Positions 1-6,631 of a stretch of 7,118 nt of DNA are shown here, in pieces. How positions within the stretch are numbered: position 1 is the first letter of the stretch; each line of letters begins with the position of its first letter. This DNA is from Oxalobacter formigenes (GTDB taxonomy: Bacteria; Pseudomonadota; Gammaproteobacteria; Burkholderiales; Burkholderiaceae_D), in the NCBI GenBank assembly GCA_019424645.1, contig JAHYZB010000009.1, forward strand, positions 28,989 to 36,106. Reading direction: 5' to 3'. A program made the translations under genes and the position numbers. The notes under the pieces are model-generated. The model was not told where the DNA came from, ran no database searches, and saw nothing but the letters and a program-made list of their open reading frames with translations.

Positions 1-23
1 GAATCCCCCATTTAAAGGGCATC

Positions 24-1070
24 ATGCACAAGACTTCCACTCCCGCAAAAGCAAGCCTTTTCCTCTGTTTGTTCAGTACATTCATTCTGATTATTGGCTT
101 TCTCTTTTCCAATCCGGAGGCTTATGCCGAAAACACCGTTACCGCAGAACCTATTCTCGTCACCGGACACAAAAACCCGGACACCGATTCAACCGCATCC
201 GCCATCGCGGTATCCTACCTGTTGAATCAATTGGGCAAACCTGCCATTCCCATGACGCAAGGGTCATTGAATCCCGAAACAAAATATATCCTCGAACGGT
301 TTTCGGTTCCAGCTCCCGAGCTCATCAGCAACGTCGCCAACAGAAATGTCGCCATCGTCGACTTTACCGATACCCCACAGGCCCCTGCAGGTTTCGACAG
401 GGCCAATCTGGTATTCATTGCAGACCATCACAAACTCGGTAACGTGACATCCACTTCTCCGCTGGAAGCCTGGATACTACCTTACGGAAGTACCGCCACC
501 GTTCTGTATCAGGTATACACCTACTACAGCATCCCGGTTCCAAAAGACATTGCCGGGGTCATGCTGGGAGCCATTCTCTCGGATACCATCATATTCAGAT
601 CGGCGACAGCCACTGAAAAAGACCTTGAATCAGCGAGTGCTCTGGCAAAAATTGCAGGCATTGACGACATAGCGGCGTTCGGCATGAAGCTGTTCTCCAT
701 AAAATCCGATATCAGCCATACCGACAGCAAAGAACTGCTTTTGAGAGACTACAAGGAATTCAATATGAACGGCCAGAAAATCGGGATCGCCCAGCTTGAA
801 ATGAACGATCTTGCGGCTGCCTTGAAACGCAAAACAAGTTTTCTGTCTGCCATGAAAGACATCAAGGCAAAAACGCAGAGCAATACCGTTTTATTCATGC
901 TGACAGACATCATGCAGGACAATACCACCCTGCTGGTTGTCTCTGACAATCCCCAACTGATCGGGAATGCCTTTTCGAAAAAAATCGTCAATGACGAGAT
1001 AAATCTTCCCGGTGTCATGAGCCGGAAAAAACAGATCATTCCCGATCTGGAAAAAGCATTCAGGAAATAG
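24..1070 (+). CDS. ppaC: Exported manganese-dependent (family II) inorganic pyrophosphatase, DHH family
   Basis: Hydrolyses pyrophosphate to two phosphates; family II enzymes use Mn2+ or Co2+. The DHH-family motifs are intact: GHKNPDTDS with metal ligands H49, D53 and D55; D113 in VAIVDFTD; D134-H135-H136; D187 in GAILSDT; and the C-terminal substrate-binding SRKKQ (333-337), the counterpart of the DHHA2-domain motif in Bacillus subtilis PpaC. The second motif reads DFT where B. subtilis has DHN. Family members are usually about 310 residues and cytosolic; this one has 348 because of an N-terminal extension with basic residues, a hydrophobic stretch (about 11-29) and a likely signal peptidase site after AYA (33-35). 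This predicts export to the periplasm, which is atypical. The ATG at 24 has AAAGGG a few bases upstream and is the only start that keeps the whole signal peptide. The promoter lies outside the window. Family identity is secure; location is inferred. Confidence 0.93.
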   Translation: MHKTSTPAKASLFLCLFSTFILIIGFLFSNPEAYAENTVTAEPILVTGHKNPDTDSTASAIAVSYLLNQLGKPAIPMTQGSLNPETKYILERFSVPAPELISNVANRNVAIVDFTDTPQAPAGFDRANLVFIADHHKLGNVTSTSPLEAWILPYGSTATVLYQVYTYYSIPVPKDIAGVMLGAILSDTIIFRSATATEKDLESASALAKIAGIDDIAAFGMKLFSIKSDISHTDSKELLLRDYKEFNMNGQKIGIAQLEMNDLAAALKRKTSFLSAMKDIKAKTQSNTVLFMLTDIMQDNTTLLVVSDNPQLIGNAFSKKIVNDEINLPGVMSRKKQIIPDLEKAFRK

Positions 1071-1093
1071 GCCGATCTATCGTTTCAAATACA

Positions 1094-1121
1094 AAAGCCG
1101 GACAGAATACTGTCCGGCTTT
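1094..1121. terminator. Bidirectional hairpin terminator between convergent genes
   Basis: A perfect 12-bp stem (AAAGCCGGACAG / CTGTCCGGCTTT) closes an AATA tetraloop. It lies 23 nt after the pyrophosphatase stop and 65 nt after the stop of the minus-strand DsbC-like gene. On the minus strand the stem runs into TTTTGTATTTG, on the plus strand into TTTATATG, so both tails are short but T-rich. Position and symmetry fit a shared terminator. Confidence 0.85.
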
Positions 1122-1186
1122 ATATGAAACTGTTTGAATTTTTTTTCTGAAATCGATCTGGACAGATCAATCGAACCCTTCGTTCA

Positions 1187-1726
1187 TTACTTGATTGAAT
1201 CCAGTTTTTCTTCCAGTGCTTCCGGAGGAATGTAACCTTCTTGACGGGTACCGTCGGCAAAATAAATCGTTGGCGTCGCCCGTATCTGAAGTTCTTCACC
1301 CAGTTTTAAAATCTCATCGTTAGGAAAAGCGCAACCGGATTTGGCTGCAGGCGGACGCTTTCTTTCTACCATCCAGTCGTCCCATGCTTTTGCAGGGTCC
1401 GGAGAACACCAGATCGCATGTGACAGATACATTGATTCGACAGACAGAATATTGTAGGGAAAAACGTAAATCTTAATGTTATCGACCTGACGCAATCCGT
1501 CCTCGAACTGCTGGCAATAATGACAATTCGGATCGGCAAAAAGGGCAATCACCCGTTTACCGTCTCCCTTGACGATTTTGATGGCCAGCTCTTTAGGCAA
1601 ACCGATTTTTTCCATGTGAGGCCTTCTTTCTTTTTCATTGATAAAAATATGCCCCAAGTCATACCAGACACAAAGGCAGCAGAATAAAAAGCTTAGGGAA
1701 ATCAGAAATGAGACGCCTGATCTCAC
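1187..1726 (-). CDS. Single-domain DsbC-like thiol:disulfide interchange protein
   Basis: Thioredoxin-fold catalytic domain of the DsbC/DsbG type, which isomerises wrong disulfides in periplasmic proteins. Visible are the active site CHYC (C68, C71) in FADPNCHYC, a second cysteine pair (C107, C132) matching the structural disulfide of DsbC, the IWC...AKAWDDWM helix, and the cis-proline loop ATPTIYFADG (T151-P152). The DsbC N-terminal dimerisation domain is absent: only the linker-like LPKELAIKIVKGDGKR precedes the active site, and neighbouring frames do not encode the missing part. The start is uncertain. The GTG at 1726 gives a hydrophobic N-terminus (about 5-21, no clear cleavage site) that could anchor the protein in the membrane, but it lacks a ribosome binding site. 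The ATG at 1615 (codon 38) has AGAAGG six bases upstream but would leave a cytoplasmic 142-residue protein. I list the longer form because the family works outside the cytoplasm. Confidence 0.82.
   Translation of the reverse strand: MRSGVSFLISLSFLFCCLCVWYDLGHIFINEKERRPHMEKIGLPKELAIKIVKGDGKRVIALFADPNCHYCQQFEDGLRQVDNIKIYVFPYNILSVESMYLSHAIWCSPDPAKAWDDWMVERKRPPAAKSGCAFPNDEILKLGEELQIRATPTIYFADGTRQEGYIPPEALEEKLDSIK
1616..1627 (-). promoter_or_regulatory. Ribosome binding site supporting an internal DsbC-like start
   Basis: Reading the minus strand, AGAAGG followed by CCTCAC precedes the ATG at 1615-1613. It is the only convincing Shine-Dalgarno match in this reading frame and is the reason the start of the DsbC-like gene is ambiguous. 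Confidence 0.5.
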
Positions 1727-1778
1727 ACAAAAAAAGAAAAACTATGCTGATGATACTAATTCGGGGATGATGAGGAAT

Positions 1779-1804
1779 AAAAGAAAGCAAAACAACTTTC
1801 TTTT
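1779..1804. repeat. Inverted repeat in the divergent intergenic region
   Basis: AAAAGAAAG and CTTTCTTTT form a 9-bp stem around an 8-nt loop (CAAAACAA). It sits between the divergent DsbC-like gene and permease gene. It is AT-rich, so it could be an operator, a weak attenuator, or chance. Confidence 0.4.
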
Positions 1805-1834
1805 GCAAGAGAATAATCAAATTGAAAAGAGATA

Positions 1835-1863
1835 TTGAGAAACCGCCAACTTTCACTCACAAT
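1835..1863 (+). promoter_or_regulatory. Possible sigma-70 promoter of the permease-methyltransferase pair
   Basis: TTGAGA (1835-1840, five of six matches to the -35 consensus), a 17-bp spacer and CACAAT (1858-1863, four of six to the -10 consensus). It would start transcription near 1870, leaving a leader of about 55 nt before the ATG at 1925. The match is modest and was picked by eye. Confidence 0.3.
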
Positions 1864-1890
1864 AGAGCGATTTTATTTTGCACAGTATTT

Positions 1891-1899
1891 TTATCCACA
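1891..1899 (+). promoter_or_regulatory. Isolated consensus DnaA-box sequence
   Basis: TTATCCACA matches the strict DnaA-box consensus and lies in the leader of the permease gene. No second perfect copy was noticed in the window, so an origin is not indicated. It could be a regulatory DnaA site or chance. Confidence 0.25.
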
Positions 1900-1924
1900 T
1901 TCCAGCCATACAAACAGACTGACA

Positions 1925-3373
1925 ATGTCCCAACCAACAGCAAACCAGAACAATCCGGCCGCAACAGCAGAATCCGGTTTGCCGCGTCGTACTTTCGGCT
2001 TGCGAGAAGCCATCACATTGATAGTCGGCATCGTTATCGGCGCCGGGATCTTCAAGACCCCGGCAGTGGTCGCCAGCATGACAGGCGATACGACTTCCAT
2101 GTTTCTCGCATGGATCGCCGGAGGCGTCGTTTCCCTGATCGGTGCCCTGTGCTACGCCGAACTGGCAACGGCATACCCGAATGCCGGGGGCGATTATTAT
2201 TTCCTGCACAGAGCTTATGGACGTTCCGTTTCCTTCCTGTTCGGCTGGGCTCGCCTTTCAGTCATTACCACCGGTTCGATTGCCCTCCTGTCCTTCGTTT
2301 TCGGCGATTACATGAACCAGGTCATATCACTGGACTGGTTCGGTTCGGGTTCAGGCACAACCGTATACGCCATCGGTATCATCCTGATCCTTTCATGGAT
2401 CAACCTGAAAAATGTCCGCTCCGGCATGGCGACCCAGACCTTTTTCACGACCCTTCAGGTCATCTGCCTGCTGGCCATTGTCGGAACCTCCATCTATCTT
2501 TTTGCGACAGGCTCATCCGGCGACACCACTGCGCCTGTCGTCAACGCATTGCAAGAACCGTCCTCGTTCAGTTCCAGCTTCGGACTGGCAATGGTATTCG
2601 TGCTGCTAACTTTCGGTGGCTGGAACGAAGCCGCCTACATCAGTGCGGAAATGAAAGGCAGCCATCGCAACATGGTCAAGGCCCTGACCTTTTCTATCCT
2701 GATCATCACCACGCTTTACATTCTCATGACATGGGCTTACTGGCAGGGACTGGGCTTTCAAGGTATGATGCACTCCCACGCCATTGCAGCCGACCTGATG
2801 CAAATCGCTTTCGGTCCTGCCGCCCGGACAATCATTTCCCTGATGATCGCCCTTTCCGCCCTCACCTCGATCAACGCCACCATCATCGTCGGAGCACGCA
2901 CCAGTTATGCCATGGGTCGTGACTGGCCGTTACTGCACAAACTCGGCATATGGGATACCGCACGCGATACACCCGCGAATGCCTTATGGGTACAGTGCAT
3001 CGCATCCTTACTGCTCGTCGTACTGGGTGGATGGATAGGCAGCGGATTCAAATCCATGGTTGAATTCACTGCGCCGGTTTTCTGGATATTTTTCCTGCTG
3101 GCCGGCATTTCCCTTTTCGTGCTCAGGATTCGTGAGCCCCAAACACCACGCCCTTTCAAGGTGCCGCTATATCCGCTCGTCCCCCTGATTTTCTGCGGCA
3201 CCTGCGCTTATATGCTATGGTCCAGCCTGTCATATGTCTATGACCAGTCACTCGGCGGCATCAATGCCGCCTGGATAGGTGTTGCGGTATTATTGACCGG
3301 AGTCATGCTTCTATTACTGATCAACCGGATCGAACCGGGCCAGAAACAGACCGACACCATTCTTTCAGATTAA
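1925..3373 (+). CDS. APC-superfamily amino acid permease (12 predicted TM segments)
   Basis: Inner-membrane secondary transporter for amino acids or related amines. The 482-residue length and about 12 hydrophobic segments fit the APC family (AA_permease_2 type). Family hallmarks are the unwound TM1 motif GIVIGAGIF (35-43), the CYAELATAYPNAGGDYYFL segment after TM2 (76-94), the TM6 region TFGGWNEAAYISAEMK (229-244), NATIIVGARTSYAMGRD (317-333), and the pre-TM11 loop RPFKVPLYPLVPLIF (409-423). These resemble the LAT/SteT-like branch, but substrate cannot be read from sequence. The frame stays open upstream to a TTG at 1835, but those residues do not look like a permease N-terminus, so the ATG at 1925 is chosen even though it has no clear Shine-Dalgarno sequence. 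It is followed after 22 nt by the methyltransferase gene on the same strand, suggesting co-transcription. Confidence 0.9.
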   Translation: MSQPTANQNNPAATAESGLPRRTFGLREAITLIVGIVIGAGIFKTPAVVASMTGDTTSMFLAWIAGGVVSLIGALCYAELATAYPNAGGDYYFLHRAYGRSVSFLFGWARLSVITTGSIALLSFVFGDYMNQVISLDWFGSGSGTTVYAIGIILILSWINLKNVRSGMATQTFFTTLQVICLLAIVGTSIYLFATGSSGDTTAPVVNALQEPSSFSSSFGLAMVFVLLTFGGWNEAAYISAEMKGSHRNMVKALTFSILIITTLYILMTWAYWQGLGFQGMMHSHAIAADLMQIAFGPAARTIISLMIALSALTSINATIIVGARTSYAMGRDWPLLHKLGIWDTARDTPANALWVQCIASLLLVVLGGWIGSGFKSMVEFTAPVFWIFFLLAGISLFVLRIREPQTPRPFKVPLYPLVPLIFCGTCAYMLWSSLSYVYDQSLGGINAAWIGVAVLLTGVMLLLLINRIEPGQKQTDTILSD

Positions 3374-3378
3374 TTATC

Positions 3379-3384
3379 AAGGAG
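3379..3384 (+). promoter_or_regulatory. Ribosome binding site of the methyltransferase
   Basis: AAGGAG lies 11 nt before the ATG at 3396, inside the 22-nt gap after the permease stop. It supports that start and independent translation within a shared transcript. Confidence 0.75.
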
Positions 3385-3395
3385 AATCGCATTTC

Positions 3396-4022
3396 ATGAG
3401 TTTGCCCAAACGCACCAGTCTGACAATCGCCGCCTTTGTATTTGTCGCCGTACTCATCCCGATCATTGTCATCGTCACCGCCAAAAACCAGTTCGGGCTC
3501 GATGAAATGATGGGCCCGGAACTCGACGCCGGATTCATTTCCACCTGGCATGAAACCGCTGACGGTATGGTCAAGCTGGCAGACGTCAACAAGGACGACC
3601 TCGTTTACGATCTGGGATGTGGCGACGGACGAATCGTCATTGCTGCTGCCAAACTTCGTGGCGCACATGGTGTTGGCCTTGACCTCAACCCCAAACGGGT
3701 TGAAGAAGCCAAAGCCAACGCCAAAGCGGCCGGAGTCGAACACCTGACCGAATTCAAACTGGGCAACTTCTACAAGGACGACTTTTCTGACGCCACCGTC
3801 GTCATGCTCTACCTGCCTCAGAGCATCAATTACGAACTGCGCCCGATACTCTGGAAACAGTTGAAAGTCGGTGCCCGAGTCGTCTCCAACGAATCCGACA
3901 TGGGCCCGGAATGGCCAGCCGAGAAAATCGAACAGGTCGGCACCAAAACGATCTACTACTGGACGATTACCGAAGAACAGAAACGAAAAGCGGCGCTGAT
4001 ACCGGGCAGGACTGAATCCTGA
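3396..4022 (+). CDS. Membrane-anchored class I SAM-dependent methyltransferase, FAM173/ATPSC-KMT-like
   Basis: Transfers a methyl group from S-adenosylmethionine. The Rossmann fold is visible from residue 69: motif I VYDLGCGDGRIVIAAA (70-85), the second strand GVGLDLNP with acidic D96 for the SAM ribose, a helix KRVEEAKANAKAAGV, GNFYKDDFSDATVVMLYLP (123-141), then LRPILWKQLKVGARVVSNESDMG (148-170). This order and the VVMLYLP and SNESDMG blocks resemble bacterial relatives of eukaryotic FAM173/ATPSC-KMT, which methylate protein lysines such as on ATP synthase c subunit. Residues 9-28 form one hydrophobic segment after a basic start, so the enzyme is probably tethered to the inner membrane with the catalytic domain after it; topology is not certain. 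It follows the permease by 22 nt. The fold is secure; a lysine or membrane-protein substrate is inference. Confidence 0.85.
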   Translation: MSLPKRTSLTIAAFVFVAVLIPIIVIVTAKNQFGLDEMMGPELDAGFISTWHETADGMVKLADVNKDDLVYDLGCGDGRIVIAAAKLRGAHGVGLDLNPKRVEEAKANAKAAGVEHLTEFKLGNFYKDDFSDATVVMLYLPQSINYELRPILWKQLKVGARVVSNESDMGPEWPAEKIEQVGTKTIYYWTITEEQKRKAALIPGRTES

Positions 4023-4041
4023 AGTCCCGACGATTGCCTTC

Positions 4042-4593
4042 TCACTCCTTCCGCACAAGAGTTTCAAACGAGATGTGGATGGCATCCAGTTCGTCCACTG
4101 TTTTGGCAGCTTTGATAGCGGCTTCAATCTGCCACTTGGTCTGATACAGCCGCTGAGAATTGATAACGATTTCTTTTCTCATCGTTTCAAGCTGTTCTTT
4201 CGTCACATCGTGAAAACTGTTGTCATAGGCACGGAACAATGTGCTGTTGCTTTCTGCCAGAAAAAGTACCAGTCCTTCGATATTCCGGTTCGCCGTCTCG
4301 TCGGCATTGATCTCGAATCCGGCCGATGAAAGGCAATGGGCGGTTTCAGATGCCAATGTGAATGCGGCATTCAGATCAGCCAGTTTTACAGCTTTGACTT
4401 CCTCCACTGCTTTTTGAGGCACATATCCTTTTTCGTACCATTTGCCATCAAATCCTTGTTCAAGCTCGTTATCCGTATATGTTTTGATCATGTCAAAAGA
4501 ATACTGCGGCATAAACAGCAAGGTGTTTTTCACCCGTTGCAAGTTTTCGTCGATGAGGACAAACTTGTGGTTTTTGGTGATGCCGTATTTCAT
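4042..4593 (-). CDS. Phage tail-fibre-associated protein, DUF4376-like
   Basis: 183 residues. The N-terminal part holds an ELEQGFDGKWYEKGYVP block (43-59) of the kind seen in small proteins next to phage tail fibres. The rest is helical and polar: a VEEVKAVKLADLNAAFTLA helix (63-81), a GFEINADE...NIEGLVLFLAE block (92-114), FHDVTKEQLETMRKEIV (127-143), and a final IEAAIKAAKTVDELDAI (156-172). This layout resembles DUF4376 (PF14301) proteins as I recall them. The gene starts inside the stop of the fibre gene (ATGA, 4590-4593), with AAGGGAG six to seven bases upstream, so the two are probably translationally coupled. The precise function is unknown; a structural or assembly-helper role in the tail is inferred from context. 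Its stop lies 19 nt from the stop of the opposing methyltransferase gene. Confidence 0.75.
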   Translation of the reverse strand: MKYGITKNHKFVLIDENLQRVKNTLLFMPQYSFDMIKTYTDNELEQGFDGKWYEKGYVPQKAVEEVKAVKLADLNAAFTLASETAHCLSSAGFEINADETANRNIEGLVLFLAESNSTLFRAYDNSFHDVTKEQLETMRKEIVINSQRLYQTKWQIEAAIKAAKTVDELDAIHISFETLVRKE

Positions 4594-6185
4594 GCCTTGC
4601 TCCCTTCTGCATAAATAAATCTGAAAAACTCTGAAGTCGTACTCGTTGTGTTATATATTTTGGCAATATTTCCCGCTGCAACAGGACAAAATAAAAAGTA
4701 CGCACCAAATGCGTAAATGGAAATATGTGACGCTATGTATGTCCCTCCACGATAACTATCAACTGAAAAATAACCTGCATTGTTCCCAGTGAGCTTCGCC
4801 AGCAAATATCCGTCCGCAGGTACGGTAATTGTTCCGCCGGAGATCGGCAATGTTAAATCGATATAATTGTCCGACGGCATGGCTGCATGAGCCGCTGCAC
4901 TTTTGTCTGTTTTATTTGCCATTTCTTGCGCCAGCTCTGTGATGTCGATCAGGCCGGGGTTAGTGACTGCATCAAAAGCCTTGATCGCGGCATGAAGCCG
5001 GTTTTTTATGCGGATGCCGTAACATACGGTCAAGGCAGGTGGCTGGACGGTGTCGGATGCGCCGTAGATGGGGTTGGAGCGTGAGGCGTCAAAAGTCATT
5101 TTTCTCCAGAAAGCCGCTCCGGCACTCACACTATTTGCCGCCAATCCCGGCGAAGAAAACGCCCCACTGCCAATTTGGTTCGGGTTTGCACCTATATCGC
5201 CACCCGTTATGTTCGGCAACCCCGCCTCCACCTTCTGTCCCGGTATCGTGCTCCCCTGCGCAAACCGGTCGTTCAGGTCTGGCAGGTTGAAGGTGGTCGA
5301 TCCATCGCCTTCTCCATAACTTGTCCCGATAACGGCAAATAGTTCCGGATAATCTGCACGGCTGATTTCTGATCCGTCACATCTGGCAAAGTCTGTGGGC
5401 AGGTGCAGGCTGGCAAATGACAAGATGGCTCCGATGTCATCTCCCAGACGCGGTAGGTTGAAGGTGGTCGATCCATCTCCTTCTCCATAGGCTGTCCCGA
5501 TGGCAGTGAAGAGTTCCGGATAGGTTTCCCGTCCGACGGTCTGTCCGGTTGCTCGCAGGTATCCGGCTGGCATGTCTGTTTTCCCGAAATAGCTGATTGT
5601 CCCGATTGGTACGCCACTGGCTGGCGTAATGCCTTTAGCCGGATTCTGCAAAACCCATTTGTCCAGCGCTTCATCATACTGCAGCTCAAGCCAGTGCCCA
5701 GCTCCGGCGATATCCCCTTCCTCAAGGCTCAGGTTGTTTCCCTTGACGATGATTTTTTCCCCGGTTTCATCCGCCTTGAAAAGCGGCGTTTTTGTCCCGT
5801 TTTTTTCTTTGGCTCTGACATGAACCAGCGTCCCGTTTTTCAATTTACCGAGTGTCGGTGTAAATGAAGCGCTCAATGCATCACTTGTTCCCTGAGCGTC
5901 AGCAATCAACAAGGATGAAACAGCGCTTAAGGCCATTTCAAAGTTCTCCTTCAGAATACCCACCTCCCCGTTGTCCAGCATGTCCTTACCGCTCTTTTCA
6001 GCAGTAAATTGCGCGACAGCGGCTGCAATGCAGGACGCCTGACGGATCGCCTTGTTCACCTCGACCGATCTGGCCAGACCCTTTTTGAACCCTTCACGCA
6101 AGGCTTGAGACGTTTCGTACTCCGATTGTTCAAGAACGGCTGCATTGGATGCAATCGCAAAAGGCTTGAATTCATTTTGTGGCAT
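4590..6185 (-). CDS. Phage tail fibre protein with two tandem tail-collar domains
   Basis: 531-residue tail-fibre protein, the part of a phage or tailocin that contacts the host surface. Residues 1-90 form a polar helical N-terminal region ending in IRQASCIAAAVAQF and NGEVGILKENFEMAL, typical of fibre bases. Residues 118-185 (VHVRAKEKNGTKTPLFKADE, WLELQYDEALDKWVLQNP) are a beta-rich linker. Two Tail_Collar (PF07484-type) copies follow: 191-248 and about 252-310, each with YPELF, IGT.YGEGDGSTTFNLP. A GLPNITGG block (322-329), a long glycine, alanine and serine-rich stretch and YGIRIKNR (389-396) come next. The last 100 residues (ISGGTITVPADGYLLAK onward) form a separate beta-rich tip likely to bind the receptor. 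There is no cysteine-rich or transmembrane segment. The start has AAGGAAA eight bases upstream. No other virion genes are visible nearby. Confidence 0.9.
   Translation of the reverse strand: MPQNEFKPFAIASNAAVLEQSEYETSQALREGFKKGLARSVEVNKAIRQASCIAAAVAQFTAEKSGKDMLDNGEVGILKENFEMALSAVSSLLIADAQGTSDALSASFTPTLGKLKNGTLVHVRAKEKNGTKTPLFKADETGEKIIVKGNNLSLEEGDIAGAGHWLELQYDEALDKWVLQNPAKGITPASGVPIGTISYFGKTDMPAGYLRATGQTVGRETYPELFTAIGTAYGEGDGSTTFNLPRLGDDIGAILSFASLHLPTDFARCDGSEISRADYPELFAVIGTSYGEGDGSTTFNLPDLNDRFAQGSTIPGQKVEAGLPNITGGDIGANPNQIGSGAFSSPGLAANSVSAGAAFWRKMTFDASRSNPIYGASDTVQPPALTVCYGIRIKNRLHAAIKAFDAVTNPGLIDITELAQEMANKTDKSAAAHAAMPSDNYIDLTLPISGGTITVPADGYLLAKLTGNNAGYFSVDSYRGGTYIASHISIYAFGAYFLFCPVAAGNIAKIYNTTSTTSEFFRFIYAEGSKA
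5281..5349 (-). repeat. Direct repeat copy within the second collar domain
   Basis: 69-nt copy that matches 5452-5520 at 58 positions, offset by 171 nt (57 codons). It encodes the YPELF...GEGDGSTTFNLP core of the second collar domain. The DNA similarity is higher than the protein similarity alone would require, suggesting a fairly recent duplication or gene conversion. Confidence 0.85.
5452..5520 (-). repeat. Direct repeat copy within the first collar domain
   Basis: Partner of the repeat at 5281-5349 in the same orientation. A stretch of 23 identical bases is shared (5455-5477 with 5284-5306), enough for occasional recombination that would delete or add exactly one collar unit in frame. Confidence 0.85.
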
Positions 6186-6193
6186 TTTTAAAT

Positions 6194-6199
6194 TTCCTT
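6194..6199 (-). promoter_or_regulatory. Ribosome binding site of the tail fibre gene
   Basis: On the minus strand AAGGAA precedes the ATG (6185-6183) by eight bases. Just upstream the sequence repeats TTAAG three times (about 6197-6214), which has no obvious meaning. Confidence 0.7.
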
Positions 6200-6271
6200 A
6201 ACTTAACTACTTAACAGACTTTTCCTTTTCTTTTTAAATAACTGTTCAATTCATCTCATCGTTTTCTCCAT

Positions 6272-6304
6272 AAAAAAAGACCTCGCTTCGTACGAAGGAG
6301 GTCT
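6272..6304 (-). terminator. Rho-independent terminator, minus strand
   Basis: AGACCTC and GAGGTCT enclose an inner CTTCG/CGAAG pairing (one bulged base); reading the minus strand the stem is followed by seven T. It ends transcripts arriving from higher coordinates, that is from the small gene at 6670-6837, and insulates the tail-fibre operon. Confidence 0.85.
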
Positions 6305-6311
6305 GATTCAC

Positions 6312-6335
6312 AAAAAAACGGGCGCAATTTGCCCG
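6312..6335 (-). terminator. Second Rho-independent terminator, minus strand, in tandem
   Basis: A CGGGC/GCCCG stem with a 7-nt loop, followed on the minus strand by seven T. It comes seven bases before the next terminator, so the same transcript meets both. Tandem terminators usually guard against read-through. Confidence 0.75.
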
Positions 6336-6631
6336 ACGAAGAAGAAGTTAAAGGAAAAAAACACTTCTGTCAGCTCTGTCACAACTTCTTTACAACAAAG
6401 TCACGACCCTGAAACAGCCTGAATAATATTTTTTTTGAAAAAAACTATTGTTTAACACGGACAAAGTCCTGGAACCCGGATATATTCCAAAAAGAAGAAA
6501 AACAGGCTGAAAAATGGATAAAAAATCCGGATACTGAACAAGAGTTGAAGGGAAGAATGAAACAGAAAGTCTCTGGAAGGTATTTTTGAGTCGGGACAGA
6601 AACCAGATTATAGACATCTGCCCCCCGGGGG
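6336..6631. other. AT-rich stretch with no supported gene
   Basis: About 300 bases between the small gene's 3' hairpin and the tandem terminators. Both strands have short open frames, but none has a start with a ribosome binding site. It holds an inverted repeat AAGAAGTT (6342-6349) / AACTTCTT (6383-6390) and long A and T runs near 6430-6445. Because the only visible terminators for the small gene lie beyond it, it may be a long 3' untranslated region or contain a small RNA on the minus strand. Confidence 0.5.

Noticed and set aside
1155..1168. GATCTG/CAGATC palindrome after the DsbC-like gene as a terminator
   Set aside because: Loop of only two bases and no T run on the minus strand; the 12-bp hairpin at 1094-1121 is a far better candidate.
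1822..2922. Long plus-strand open frame of 366 codons overlapping the permease
   Set aside because: Arginine, histidine and proline-rich translation in the +1 shadow of the permease; no domain and no ribosome binding site.
3321..4127. 268-codon minus-strand frame across the methyltransferase
   Set aside because: Antisense shadow of a clear methyltransferase gene; composition is of mirrored codons with no recognisable motif.
5273..5725. 150-codon minus-strand frame inside the fibre gene
   Set aside because: Shifted frame of the collar repeats; the repeated peptide pattern is a by-product of the DNA repeat.
6197..6214. Triple TTAAG repeat as a phage attachment site
   Set aside because: Too short and of low complexity, with no matching copy at the other end of the tail-fibre module and no integrase.
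6279..6590. Plus-strand open stretches, including a KKHFCQLCHNFF peptide and an EKQAEKWIKNPDTEQELKG peptide
   Set aside because: They look protein-like but lie in different frames, lack ATG starts with a ribosome binding site, and the first runs through two minus-strand terminators. A-rich DNA easily yields Lys/Glu-rich peptides.
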